This document shows positions 28,366-41,429 of a DNA stretch of 64,000 nucleotides, in pieces. The DNA is taken from the NCBI RefSeq assembly GCF_021917145.1, contig NW_025813772.1, positions 62,001-126,000 of the forward strand, given 5' to 3'. The notes under the pieces were generated by a model. That model was not told where the DNA came from, made no database searches, and worked only from the letters and a program-made list of their open reading frames with translations. Made by a program: the position numbers and the translations under genes. This DNA is from Hypomesus transpacificus (lineage: Eukaryota; Chordata; Actinopteri; Osmeriformes; Osmeridae). The number at the start of each line of letters is the position of its first letter. The stretch's first letter is position 1.

Positions 28366-29696
28366 GTAGCAGGAGTTGGGAGGGGTGAGGAAGGACGGGT
28401 CAGAGGGTCCGAGTTCCAGAACTCTCTGAGGTGTAACTTTGGGTTTGGAAATGACCATTTTTTTCCTTAATAAAAATTCCACAGAAGTGCTGTAAGGTCT
28501 TTAGATGTTATTAGAGATACAGGCTGAATTAATCTCAAATAAACAAAAAACAACCACAGTTAAGGACATGCACAGGATGAACTGTTTAATGTTCTGCTTG
28601 TCGAAGTTTCAAATCCTCACTTTCAATAAAAGAGGGAGCTGTGTCACAGAGCATGTAACTGAATGTTTGATCACGTCTCAGGAATTTCTCTTCTTTGTCA
28701 ATCACAATAGAACTGTCTGTAAAATAATAATGTTACAATTGGTCCTGTAATAGGTCAGTTTAATCATTTTGGGATTTGTCCTTGGCAGTTAATAATGTCG
28801 ATCAAGGTTCTAGGAACAGACACAGATATCATTTCTGAGACCTACACTACACTACTGTGGAAAAGTGTCATATCATTTTTGGTGATTGATGGGATAGTTT
28901 GCCAATTAAGGCTGTGTTGATGACCAACAGTTTACTATACAAATTACACTGAACTGTTCTGCTCCTTACCAGCTACAACTAACAATAAAAAATAACTGTC
29001 CAAACAAAAACTATGGTTTACTTGAGTTCTACAATAACCATATCAAACAATACATTTTAACACTGACCTTTGACATCCAGCTACCACTACCTCTTTGATA
29101 GTGTTTGGTAAGTTTCAAAACTCATGAGAGTGCATTGTCTTTTTGTGAATGTGTGTATGTGTTTCAGTTAGTCTGTATGTGTTAAAATACACAGCCTATG
29201 TGCACATGTGCATGAATGTGTATTTTGGTGAATGTGTTTTTGTTTTGGGACAAACTGTTCATCCTGAGCAAGGCCATCTCCTACACCCATCATAAAAACC
29301 ATGAGACAGTTACGGCTAAAATTATGCTCATCATCTTTATGTTCTCAGATGCGGTTTTAACATAAGCTTTAGAGGAACAAGTCTTAACAGTGGCAAAATA
29401 TTCCCCCCAGGCTGCCAAGAGAACAAATAATGTGTTCAACATATCCCTCTGCTTTCTCAATGTGTGTGTGGGTTGGTGTGTTGGTGTGTTGGTGTGTGTG
29501 TTTGTATATGTGTGTGTGTTTGTTTGTTTGTTTGTTTGTATGTGTGTGCGGGTGGCACAGAGGGACAGAGAGAGTAAAGGAATGCAAAAACAGTTGCCTG
29601 CATCATTCGCCATCCTTGAACGCTGGATCTACAGGTACAGGACATTACCCACACCCAGTCACCACTTGACTTGCTGTCTTGCTCTACTTTATTCTA
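24701..29696. other. Gene-free region upstream of ptger4
   Basis: No coding exon recognised. Contents: AT-rich DNA, a short CA run near 25559-25584, GT-rich segments at 27608-27715 and 28120-28370, and GT/TTTG repeats at 29461-29540. One possible LINE relic lies near 26125. Confidence 0.6.
26125..26215 (+). mobile_element. Possible LINE (L2-like) ORF relic
   Basis: A short frame reads 'INILYWLPVMFRVTWRAMKA', resembling the 'LHWLPVxxRIxFK' block found near the 3' end of many fish LINE open reading frames. Nothing else of the element is recognisable nearby. Confidence 0.3.
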
Positions 29697-30263
<567 letters not shown>

Positions 30264-30673
30264 TTTAAGTTGTACCTGTCAGGTAGACCCTTAGGGCTAA
30301 GTCAAGAATGAAAACAGTAGGCATACAAGGATACAGGTACACTGTTGTCCAAATAAACAAGTGAAGGCTTATCGGTGTGCCAACTGTATCATCCAACGTA
30401 ATTGTTGCAATTTCAGCTTTTAGCACTGTTTGCTTCGGGCTTGTATCTTCTACACACCTTCATTATCCTGAAATGCACAACATTTCGCTGAATCTGCTGG
30501 AAGCGTATCCCTGCTGTCTCCTTCTTGTCAGCCTCCATGTAAAGCCGACGCCTGGACTGACTGAGAGAAGGACCGGGACAGAGATTCATATCGACTACAT
30601 CTCCATGAGAGTGATGTGGAGATAATAAAGAGACAGAGTGCGATCTATCTCCACCACCATGACAGAGAGAGAA

Positions 30674-30775
<102 letters not shown>

Positions 30776-31137
30776 GAAGAGTTGTTAGATAAATTGGTGC
30801 AATTCAGAAACAAAGTGACCAGAGTGGGTGAGTAGTCCACGTTTCGATGGAACTTACCACAACAAATGAAGCGTTACGCTTTGCGTCCCTTCCAGCCATT
30901 GAAGGGAGTTTCAGTTGGTGTTTGAGGCTGGTGTTTGCTGAAAGGGCTCGGTACATTCCTGGAGGGTACTGAGACAGATCACAGAGGAGACCGAAAAATG
31001 AGAGCTGGTTGTCATATCACATACATGGTGTGGAAGTGTGATATTACAGGGATGATGTGTAGGGAGGACCAATCTACATAGGAATGTAGGCTGGGAAGGA
31101 AAGAGTTAAAGGAATAGACTTTGGAGTGGAGAGAAAC

Positions 31138-31212
31138 AGTGTGTGTGCGTGTGTGCGTGTGTGCGTGTGTGTGTGTGTGCGGGGGGGGGGGGGGGGGTGC
31201 GTGTGCGTGTCT
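31138..31212 (+). repeat. GT-rich repeat with a 17-bp poly(G) run
   Basis: GTGTGC repeats lead into 17 consecutive G (31181-31197) and back to GTGC. Confidence 0.9.
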
Positions 31213-32324
31213 ATAAAACAGTTGACCAAACAGTTAGTTGAGATGGTGATTGCGGAATTGAAATTGAAACAGACAAATGTGGTTAATGCTTTCATGACGT
31301 GCTGTTATAGCTAAAAGTAGCTGGGTTTAAAAAGAATTGTGGGCGTAGATTTGATACAAACTCTTGATGTAGAATTTTTTTAATCAAATGTACCCAATTA
31401 AAAAGCCATTCTGCAACAGATTGAGCCTTTTCATTACTTGTGACTATCCATTTACATACAGGGTGGGAAGTCAATTCTAATTTGAAACGTTTGCCATATT
31501 AATTGGTTTTTAATGATTCCTACACACATAGCCCTTTACATACTTATCAAGTCATATGATAGCCAACTCAATAAAAAAAAAAGCTGTTTGAGTGTGTTTT
31601 AGCCTGTGCTTCTGTGTGTGTGTCTGTGTGTGTGTGTGTGTTCTGCCCAGACTGGTGTGTGCTGCTTGTATTTGCCAGGAAGAACATCTGCCTGGCCTGG
31701 CCTCCCAACAGATTTTTGAAACCTTGTTTGCTTCGACCAGCAGAGAATGTCCTGCCTCACACCCTCCATCACACACTGACCTCATTTCCCGTAGACACAG
31801 GTGAGCTTCCTGTCTTACCAGCTAATGCCACGTCTGAGTTCCTATGTGAATGCCTCTCCACACGTCCACATTTTACAGCTGCATAAAGGAAGGAAAAGTT
31901 CCATTAAAAGGTAAAATACTGGTGCTGCTTTTCAGTGAGATAAGAGGCAATGAAACAGATTAATGACACTGGTACAGTCTATCTCTGCAGTGGTATAGTT
32001 CTGCCTGACTAGGAGAGATGTTGAAATAAGTAGAGACAGATCGAGAAGAATAAATAGACACGCAGATAAACAGAGAGAGATTGAGAGATATAGACGGTAT
32101 ATTTGGAGTCAGAGACAGATGTGAAGTGGAGCAGGAGACAAACGTCGCGCCACTCACATCTCCGGGACTTTTATTGAGCTCTGTGAGAAAAGAGCAAGGC
32201 GAAGGAATTGACTTTGGAGCAAAGAGAAACATTGCTCAAGCGACGCAGCGTTAGTCCTCAACACGCCTTCGAAGTTCCTCTGGGGATTCTTAAAGAGCCA
32301 GCACCAACAGCTGCCTTTCGATGT

Positions 32325-32650
32325 AGTGTCACTTCAACGTACCCAGTCATACTCAGTCACCCCCATTCCTACCTAGTCCTACCTTATTCAAAATAGCCTC
32401 ACCTTTTCCCACACAGTCCTGCATAGTACCATCTACTTCCACCAAGTCCTACTTAGTCCTACCTAGTTTCATCTAGCCCCACCTAGTTCTACCTCATCCT
32501 ACATAGTCCCATCTAGTCCCACCTAGTCCTACGTAGGCCCACACTAGTTCTACCTAGTCCCACCTAGTCCTACACAGTCCCATCTTATTGGTTTTATCCA
32601 GTCTAGCCCAATCCCATCTAGTACTCTCCCGTCCAATATATTCTAAAACA
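32325..32650 (+). repeat. Degenerate ~10-bp tandem repeat (CTAGTCCYAC)
   Basis: Repeated short phrases such as CCTAGTCCTAC, ACCTAGTCCCA, CATCTAGTCC and TTCTACCTAG continue for about 320 bp with many substitutions. It looks like an old decamer satellite. Confidence 0.75.
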
Positions 32651-33396
32651 AATTGATTTCGTGTATTTGCAGTGTCGTACATGACATTAAAGTACTTTGC
32701 AGCTCCTCGATCATCTGTCTCGGTGTACATTTCCACCTGGACTGCAGGTGGGTTTCAGGGTAGAGGAGAAGGGAGGCAGCAGACACGATTTAGCAGCTTT
32801 TCTGTCGTCTGGTTCTGTCTGAAACTGCAAAGCTTGTTGCACAAGTTCTACAACTTGTTTGTTTCAGCCTTGTGCAAGACTGCCCAAACAATTGCAACTA
32901 GTAGATTTGTATGTTATCATAAACATGCTTGTGTGTGTTTGTGTATCGAGCGTTTTTCACGCCATCTCAGAGCCTGTCAGGGCCTGCAGAATGAGGACAT
33001 ATTTGCAGAGAGAAACAAAGCACTTCCTGTTTAAATAGAGCCGCATGCACTGTCAGCTTCCGGTGTGTCACAGCAGCTTGGAGAGATCAAGACTTTGGGC
33101 TGAGTGACGTCAACCTCACAGAGGGTCTCCTGGAGCAAGGGCACTGGGGTCAGGGGTCGTGGACCGCATTATCCCTCCTAGTTATGAGAAATCAGAAAGA
33201 TAAGCCTTTGATGAAGAAAAGCAGAAGAATATTCTTGTTTTGTGCGTGGTGACTTGTGTTCTACTTTAACTCTGTGTGCTCTGCCCTTCTCTCTCGCCCT
33301 TGACGCTGCCTTTCTCTCTCTTTGTCTCTCTCTCTTTGTCTCTCTCTCTTTTTCTCTCTCTCTTTTCCTCTCTAGCCGTCTCTCACTCACTCTATT

Positions 33397-33530
33397 AAGT
33401 TCAAGTTCAAAATTTTTTTTGTCAGATGCACAAAACAACACAAGGTCAGACTGGGCACAGACATTGTTAAGACAATACAACGCAAAGCAACCTGGCATGA
33501 CATAACATATGAGTACACAGAACAGAGATG
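33397..33530. repeat. Probable SINE-like dispersed repeat
   Basis: 'AGTTCAAGTTCAAAATTTTT' followed by 'TTGTCAGATGCACAAAACAA' and a stretch to 'GAGTACACAGAACAGA' resembles a short dispersed fish repeat. No A/B boxes or target duplication were identified. Confidence 0.35.
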
Positions 33531-33579
33531 ACACCTTTAATAAGCATAAAGCTCTCTCTCTCTTTCTCACACACAAACA

Positions 33580-33582
<3 letters not shown>

Positions 33583-33657
<75 letters not shown>
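33583..33657 (+). repeat. (CT)n microsatellite
   Basis: About 75 bp of pure CT; pyrimidine-rich CTCTTT sequence also precedes it at 33290-33380. Confidence 0.97.
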
Positions 33658-33660
<3 letters not shown>

Positions 33661-33999
33661 GGCAGTCATGTGTGTCCAGGACCAGCTGCAGAGAGAACAG
33701 CCAGATCTCATGCTCCACCACGCCAACGCATCACGCTCTGCCATCAGTTCACCGTAAATATTTGGGGTGTATCCGACACGGGCTTTTATCAGGCTCTCCA
33801 TCTCAACAGTTACTCCCCAGACAACTCGACGAACGGTCGATTTCCCGACATTATGAGACAGGAAAAATGTGTACCCATACTCAACTCATGGTCCCATCCC
33901 TCTCTCCCCCGAACCCTAGGCTTGATTTGCACTGATCCAAAGGCCTCCACCTCTTTCAGTTCACTTGGTGCACCGCCCCCCGCTCCCACCCACTTGTTT

Positions 34000-36700
34000 A
34001 AAGCTGCTATGATATCTGAATAACACAAATGGGCAACTAACATGGGCTACCACTTTAGCAAGCAGGTGATTCCCAATCTGTGATTGCGTTATGTAGTGTG
34101 TACAGTAGTGAGCACACGAATACAGCCTGTGTGTTTGGGGGAGTTTGTTTTTCGGGAGCATAGATGTAGACTGTGGATGGGAAGAGAACTTCACTAGGCC
34201 CCCCAGACCAGGGGTCGGAGGTCATGGCTTAGTTTTCCAGGATTTTCAGCCATGTAAAAGGTTGAAGGTGACTCAGTGGAAAGTCCGGTTTCCCTTGAAA
34301 AATGCCTTCTCTCTGAGTCTCCTATGTCCAGTCAGCATGAAACCCATAAACTTGTGTCACTCCTGTGGCCCCAGTGATTGGCCACCCAGGGACAGAGCCC
34401 ATTGTCCCTTTGTGTGCGTCCGTGCATCTGCACGAAGAATCTCCCTGTTTATCATCTGTGGAAAGAATTCACCTCGTAAAATGCCTCGGGATCAATAGAT
34501 TAGCCTGGCTTTTCAAACAACAACAATTCCAATATGAATAGCGCAACCCTAGGAAGTATCTTCCCCCTGGTTTGGTGTCACAGTGGTCTTCAAAGACTTG
34601 GGATTTCTTTCAGGTAAAGAGAAGAGATGGTGAAGTGTATTCGCTTTCCTGCTTATCTTTTTGCCGACCTTCTTGGAACACACAACGTAACTGTGGGCAT
34701 TTTGTTGCTGCTAGATAGATGAATCAAGAGCTAAAGATAGAATGATGCATGTCATTGAGAGATTGTGTCATGATGATAGCCTGTGTCATCATGTGTCTGT
34801 GCTCGATTGCTACATTTCCTATATTCCGTGCATTCATGCTCATTAGTCCAGAAGCCTGCCTGCTCCTACGCATTAAAAGTGGGAGGTATGAAAAAGATTA
34901 AAAAAAACATCCTTGTGTTGTTAGAGCAGGATTTACTGACTGGCAAATTGGTGTATGAAAGCTTCTTGTTAGAAAATAAATAAATAAAACATTGTCCTGA
35001 TTTGATACGTGCCCCAGCATAATATGAACAATATTTTTCTAAGAACAATTACCCGGTTCAAGACTCATTGATAACTTATTGCAACTTTTTAGCATTCAGC
35101 ACACACACACATTCACACACAAACCCACCAGTTTGACACTGCAGACTCCTTCAGAACGTTGTTTTTGTTGGTGTTGCTCCATTTGTGGAGAGATGATCAG
35201 ATGAAATGCATGTGTTACTTTGATCCTGTTTGTTCCGAGGAGAATGCTTCCCCATGACTGTGAGTCATGAAACATGTATGTACATTATTGAATTTGTTCG
35301 ATGATGAACAGCATGTGTTAGGGGAAGGGGCGTGTGTGAATCATGTGTGTGGGCATGTGTGAATCATGTCCTCGAAGGCTACAGTACAGGGTAGGTGGAC
35401 ATTGCGTATGTCAGAAATGAACTTGCAAGACGACAGCATTTGGACTTGCAAGACACAGATGAACAATTCAATCCATGGGGGGTAAAAGTGTAATCTTTTG
35501 CATTGTTATTTTATTTTGATGGCCCACAGATCTTGTGAGCGTGGCTCTCTGGGTGACAAGAATATGAAGGAAGCACATCTCGGTGCCTGATATCTTTCTA
35601 CATATACACGCATTGTTATCAGGAAAATAGGACAACTCTCACACAAGAAGTTCCAGGTCTTGGATACAGACATTTTCATTCCATAAAGGAACCTTTTTTT
35701 TTAAGCATCAATCTCCGTGGTATCTTTGTGTGCTCAAAGCACACAAGATTTGTCAGAGAATGTTGTAATACACCTTTTTCTCATGTACAAGTCATTTTTC
35801 CAAGAACCTCCTACACACACATACACAAGGTCTCTATTCCGTTTTAAGATGCACGTAATCCACGTAGCCTATCAGTAGTCTCAGGAGAAAACTTCAATTG
35901 TTTGCTAAACTGTGAAGTCTGACTTCATCCTCAACATCCCGAAGCCTTAGGTTGGGGGGCCGGAGCCTGTGGCTGGAGGCTGGGGGCTGAAGGTTGGAGT
36001 GTGGGGGCTTGAGTCTTGAGGACATCCATAGACATCTGCTAGATGGATCAAAGACATGGGGGAGGGTTGAGCTAAGACGCAGAACTTCATTTGCCTTTTG
36101 TCACAGAGAACAGTTCCTGCTCCTTGGTGCCATTGTGTCTGTGACTGTGCAGTGTAATGATGGCTCTGTGTATGATGATGAGGATTCCAGAGTTGTTGAT
36201 GGGTTCAGCCAGGTTTGTAAGTGCCACTACAAACCTAAACCAAATAGTGTTTAGGCATATTTTCCAAACGTTTTAAGTATTTGAATAAATTTGCCTACAG
36301 ATTTATTTTCAGGGAACAGCCGGTATCAGCCGGTACAGTCAGGCATGATCAATCTAGCACAGAAAAATATTTGAAGTAATTCTGAAGTCAAGGTGAGTGT
36401 TGGGTGACAGACCAGTCATAATGTTTTGGCGCTCTTGCTATCCTGTCACTATAGCTACAGAAACTCGGGGACTCCCCACTTGCTTCCTGTTTCCGGGCCC
36501 AAGTTCCTGGTTTCGGTGGCAATGTAGTGAGAACCCTAAAGCACTTCAAATGAACTCTAGTGTCACATGTTCAGACGGCACTCTGCTAGCCTTGCCCCCC
36601 AGCCGATTCCAGTAAGTCAGATAAATATACAGGCCGACAGATTTACATTTAGTCATTTTTTACTCAGATTGACACATTGTTTTGGTATGAGTTTGTGTAG
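34000..36700. other. Gene-free AT-rich region
   Basis: No coding exon, RNA gene or clear repeat recognised. Only short CA/GT runs (35100-35130, 35330-35365) and small GGGGCT/GGAGGC repeats near 35955-36010 stand out. Confidence 0.5.
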
Positions 36701-36710
36701 AAAAACATAA

Positions 36711-37040
36711 CTGGCCTGCACAGATCCCTGACCTTAACACCATCGAACACATTTGGGATCAATTCTATCTGCCATCTGCAAGCCAGTTTTCATCACCCAA
36801 CATCACCACCCCCATCTGCCCATGCCCGACCTTTCTAATGCTGTTGGGGCTGAATAGGCACAAATTCCCATAAACACACTCCAGAATCTTGTGGGCTGCC
36901 TTGCCAAAAGAGTGGCAGTTGTTATAGCCAGGGGCAGCTCCATATCAATGCCCATGGTTTTGAAAAAGAATGTCCAATAAGCTCATATACTGTAGGTGTC
37001 ATGGCCAGGTGTCGACCCACTTTATTGGGAACCCCTCCCT
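36711..37040 (+). mobile_element. Tc1/mariner-like transposase relic (C-terminal part)
   Basis: The frame from 36711 reads like the end of a Tc1-type DDE transposase: 'DPDLNTIEHIWDQF' matches the family block PDLNPIEHLWDxL that carries the last catalytic acidic residue. After 'GLNRHKFP' the frame is stopped, and further matching text ('LPKEWQLL', then 'CPWF') appears beyond it. It ends near 'CACTTTATTGGGA', like a Tc1 terminus. No N-terminal part or left inverted repeat is seen; a truncated, inactive copy. Confidence 0.8.
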
Positions 37041-38147
37041 ACCGCATACTGGAGGCTCAACTCCTGCAAGTTGCACATTCAGGGAAGATAAACAAAGCAA
37101 TTGTCAGACAACGGTGGGAGGAGGTGTTTGAGGGTGAGGGAGTGTGTTTAGGAAGTGTGTCATCGGGTTGAGACTTAATTAGGATTTGTTTTGCTTGCAG
37201 ACTGACCATGTAACGAAATTCCACTTCAATCATAGGTGTGATTAAAAAGAGACAGATACTCGATAGGAACAATAAATGAAGGCCCCATGAGTATGAAGCC
37301 TGACCATGTGACCCACGGGCTTTCAGACGTCACGGGAGGAGGCTGGCTTCCCATCCAGCTCCAGACTTTTCAGCTTTTCCATCTCTGCCAGCGTCACATG
37401 CTTCCAATTGCCATCTGGATATTGAACACACCACTGTGCTTTGTCAAGGCAACATCGCGCATCCACAACAGAAGCACAGCGGCACTGAGCGAAATGTGTT
37501 CATCATCATACGATACCCAGGCTGAAAGCCTTCCTGGACGACATTATGCAGTGGGTACTTACAGTCCAAATATGTGAACCACATGTCGTGTGTTTTGGAA
37601 GTAGTGCTGTGCTTTAGTGTGTGGAGAAGCAGTCGTTTCCAATCACACGATCGATCAGGACTGGAGAGATGAGCTGGGAGTTCACAGTACTGACACTGAG
37701 GGCTGGGCGGGGTGCTCGGGTGGCTGCTTTGGGTTCAACTTCTGCTCACGAGCAACAAGATAAGAAATGGCCTGTTTTGGAGATCAGCCGGATCAACTTT
37801 CCCTAAAAATGTTGTTGGCTCCCAGGCTAGGGTGAATCACTTTTTCATCGTTCACTGAAGTCTTGACAAACATTCCCAAGGATGTCTGCCCCCATGGCCG
37901 CGCCAGGTCCGTCTATACTTTATAAACAGACTCTCTGAAAAATGCTGTGGCTTCGGAGCGCACATCAGCGACAAGCTGGCATCCCTTTTGGCACAGAGGG
38001 TAACGCTGGCCAGACCTGACCATAGCTTTTTGTGTCACGCTGCAAAGAAGAGCTTTCTAGGCGAAGCCACCTAGAGGATTCATCCTAGCCCTAACACTGA
38101 CCCCTGACCTTATTGAGTATTAAGAAAACGTGCTTGCTACCTCTCTG

Positions 38148-38151
38148 TCTC

Positions 38152-38208
<57 letters not shown>
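38148..38208 (+). repeat. (CT)n microsatellite
   Basis: About 60 bp of CT followed by TAGCTCTC variants. Confidence 0.95.
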
Positions 38209-38212
<4 letters not shown>

Positions 38213-39899
38213 AGCTCTCTAGCTCTCTTTCTCTCGCACTCACAAACACGCACGCGCACTACTCACAATCGGCACACACACTGTAGACTTTCACAGTGCA
38301 CTGTCCACACACTGCACATAGGCAGTTTAGTTTTTCGTGCACTTGTGTCATGGGGTTAGTGCTCAGTGTGGCAGTGAGGCAAGCAAAGGCGAGAACCGAG
38401 AGAAGATGTTGAACTGCTGGTTCTTCTGGGCATGCTCAGTAGAGCAGCTCGCCACGCTCCTGGCTCCGAGGTTCCTGCACCAGAGTCCCCCTAAAATCCC
38501 ACGATAAAACTTGCACAGACACAGAGACACAAACACACACAGACAGAAATTCCTTGCATCATAGTATAGATATGCGTTAATAACACGTCACAAGTGTTCA
38601 TAATATCCGCAAGGGTCAGTGTTAGGGCTATGGCAACAATATCATCATCGGCATGACTTGGCAGACGCACAGATGAACAGGGTCCTGGTGCTTGTAGTAA
38701 GTGTTATTTAACAGGTAATCAGGCCCCTTATAAAATGCTTATCAACAGAAGTATGTGGTAAACAGACTTCCAACCAACACCTATTACAAGCACCCTAACC
38801 CTCAAGTGTAACCTAGTTCATCTATGTGTCTGCCGAGTCGTGCCGATGTAGATATTGTTTTTTGAGTCACGGTATGTTTGAGTAAAGCAGGAGGCGGCTC
38901 GTGGCGTGTTTGGAAAGCTCCTCGACTGCTGCGATGGACATGTGTGTCAACAGAACAAGCAGGAGGGTTCAACCTAAATCTGTCCCATCAGCTGTTCTCC
39001 CAGCGATCTACTGGTGCTCGCTAGGACGTGAACTGTGGCAGACTGAATAGAGTGAATACACTGTATAAGTAGTTAGAAATATAAATCTGCACCTTGAGGA
39101 ACAACATTTGGCAGCTTACAATCCCAGTATTTGACGAGATGAAGAGCCTTAAAGGAAGACACATTCTCCTGCACCTTGTGGTATTACATTGAAGTCCTGT
39201 CTCAAGACGCATCTCCTTTCTGTGGTCTACAAAGCTGCAGAAATGCAGTAGCATTACAATCAGTTGTTTGATCACCTGTACGCTGCTTTATCGTTACAAA
39301 GTTTCATTGTGTTGGTGTTTTAAGATGGATCAGATTTTATGGCACATTGGTTAACTTTCCTTTTTTTTTATGTGGTTAATAAATAATTGTGATTGACTGA
39401 CTGACTGATTGGTTCTTGGCTGTCTTGTTGACAGGTGCGGTGGAGAAAAATGGATGAATGACGCCAAGGCATGACTAGGGTGTTTTGGTCATCATAACAT
39501 TTCCACAAGCCCCCAAGCTTTCACAAGCTGGAAGGTCGATGCCTGCTATTAACTTCATCAATTTCGAAACGCGTAAATGACTTGCCGTTGTTTCGACTGT
39601 TTACAGTTGTTCAACCTCCCTAATGGTTCCTTGGAGGGAAGGACCAATAAACACAATGCTGCAGTCCCAGGCGGCGTCTTGTTTCGTCTTGTAACTTACA
39701 CTGAAACCCATACCAGGTTTTTGAGTCATGATTCTCAGCATATAGCATGGTCTATTTGAAGCATACCTTTTAAGGTTGAGGTACTGAACATAATGTTTGC
39801 TTAGCTGACTGGCGAAAGAAAACCAGAGAGCGAGAGAGAGTGAGTGGCAGAGAGTACAAATGAAAAAGAGAAAAGATTGTGTATACGTGTGTGTGAGAC

Positions 39900-39930
<31 letters not shown>

Positions 39931-40742
39931 TTGTGTACATCTAATTCCCCATGTGAGGGCTGCACGTCAAAACCTGTGTGCGTGTGTGTGCGTCCGTGTG
40001 TGTGTAAATGATTTTCTCATCATCAGGGAGACTTCCTGTAAGCCGTGCTAGGCTCCCCCCAGAGTTTCTCTTCCATGCTCAATAACACAGCGTCGCTATG
40101 AGAGATCAGAACGGGACACGGACCATCTACCACCACAGTCATGTCACTACATAAACATCACTTCACGTGGGCTGGATTGGTTCATTTGGAGTTGTGTTGA
40201 AACCCTCTCTGTCTCTTAAAGACAGTCTTAATGCAGGTTGGGTTTTGAACAGTGTTACATTTATCTTAGGGGCATTTGAAGGATGTTAGTTCTGGAAACC
40301 TTAAATGAGCTCAGGGCATGACAACAATTGTATGTTGGCCTGGAGGACCCGGTGAAAGTGGGAATGTGTTTACATTTAGTTATTTAAGCAGAGGCTTGTA
40401 TGTGCTCTGTGCATAGAATCTGCAGAGAGTTTGGAAGGCAAACCTGCGATGTGTGTGCAGCATTGCAGGCAGGACTGCCTGGGCTCAGTGGAATTTGAAC
40501 CCAGACACAACTTGCACAAGGCAAAATACAGGAACGTTCCCTGATCAGCAGACAGGACCTGTGTTTCAAAGCTATTTACTGTAATCTCACAAAGCGATCT
40601 GATGGGAGTCATGATTTGCCTCTAGTTCTACAGAGCTAGTGAAATGAGAATGATGTGGAAATCAAATATTTGACAAATGATGTCAGTAAGCACCATTAAT
40701 CCAAACCCACTTATCTTTTTGATTGTTTACAGAAAATGCTTT

Positions 40743-40756
40743 TGTGTGTGTGGTGT

Positions 40757-40844
<88 letters not shown>

Positions 40845-40850
40845 CGTGTG
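40743..40850 (+). repeat. (GT)n microsatellite
   Basis: About 105 bp of nearly pure GT ending in GCGTGCGTGTGCG. Confidence 0.97.
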
Positions 40851-41429
40851 CGAGTAGCTGGCCAGTTGAAAAAGACTTTTGGAAACAGACCAGTCCGTCT
40901 CTGGGAAGATAAGCCGGCGTAGATAAGGTGCGATTGAGGCATTTTTCTGATAGGAGCAGGAACAAGGAGCTACTGAGGTGGGAACAAGGAAGTGAGCATG
41001 CTCTGCTGTGCCAAAAAGACAGAGCTCTGCTCTGGCCAGCATGTTCCAACATCCTGATCACTGCATGGAAGTCAGATAAGACGTCAGACGAGAAGGACTG
41101 TTTGGACAGGCCTCGTGAAGGAACACACGTGCCGCAGAGACCTAAAGCTTAGTCACTATCCCCAATGTGTGCAGTGCAACACCCCATGAAGATGAACGAC
41201 CATCTTCCGTGAAATCAGTTCTGGTTTATTAGACCATCAGAATTCAACATATTTCCTTTTGAGTCTGAAATACACAGTTAGACGTGAATACCACAAAACA
41301 ATGAGGGGAAAGGCCCTCATTGCAGAAAGATTCTTTTCTTCCTTGTAGGAGGTTTTATGGCCAAGGGCATGTCTAACGATGTGAAGCTCTTGCAAAAGTT
41401 CTGTCAGGAAGGCCAAACATTTGCATGTT

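Larger units (their letters stand above)
37041..41429. other. Gene-free region with microsatellites
   Basis: No coding exon recognised. Contains the CT and GT microsatellites listed separately and small GA/GT repeats around 39830-39990. Confidence 0.5.
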
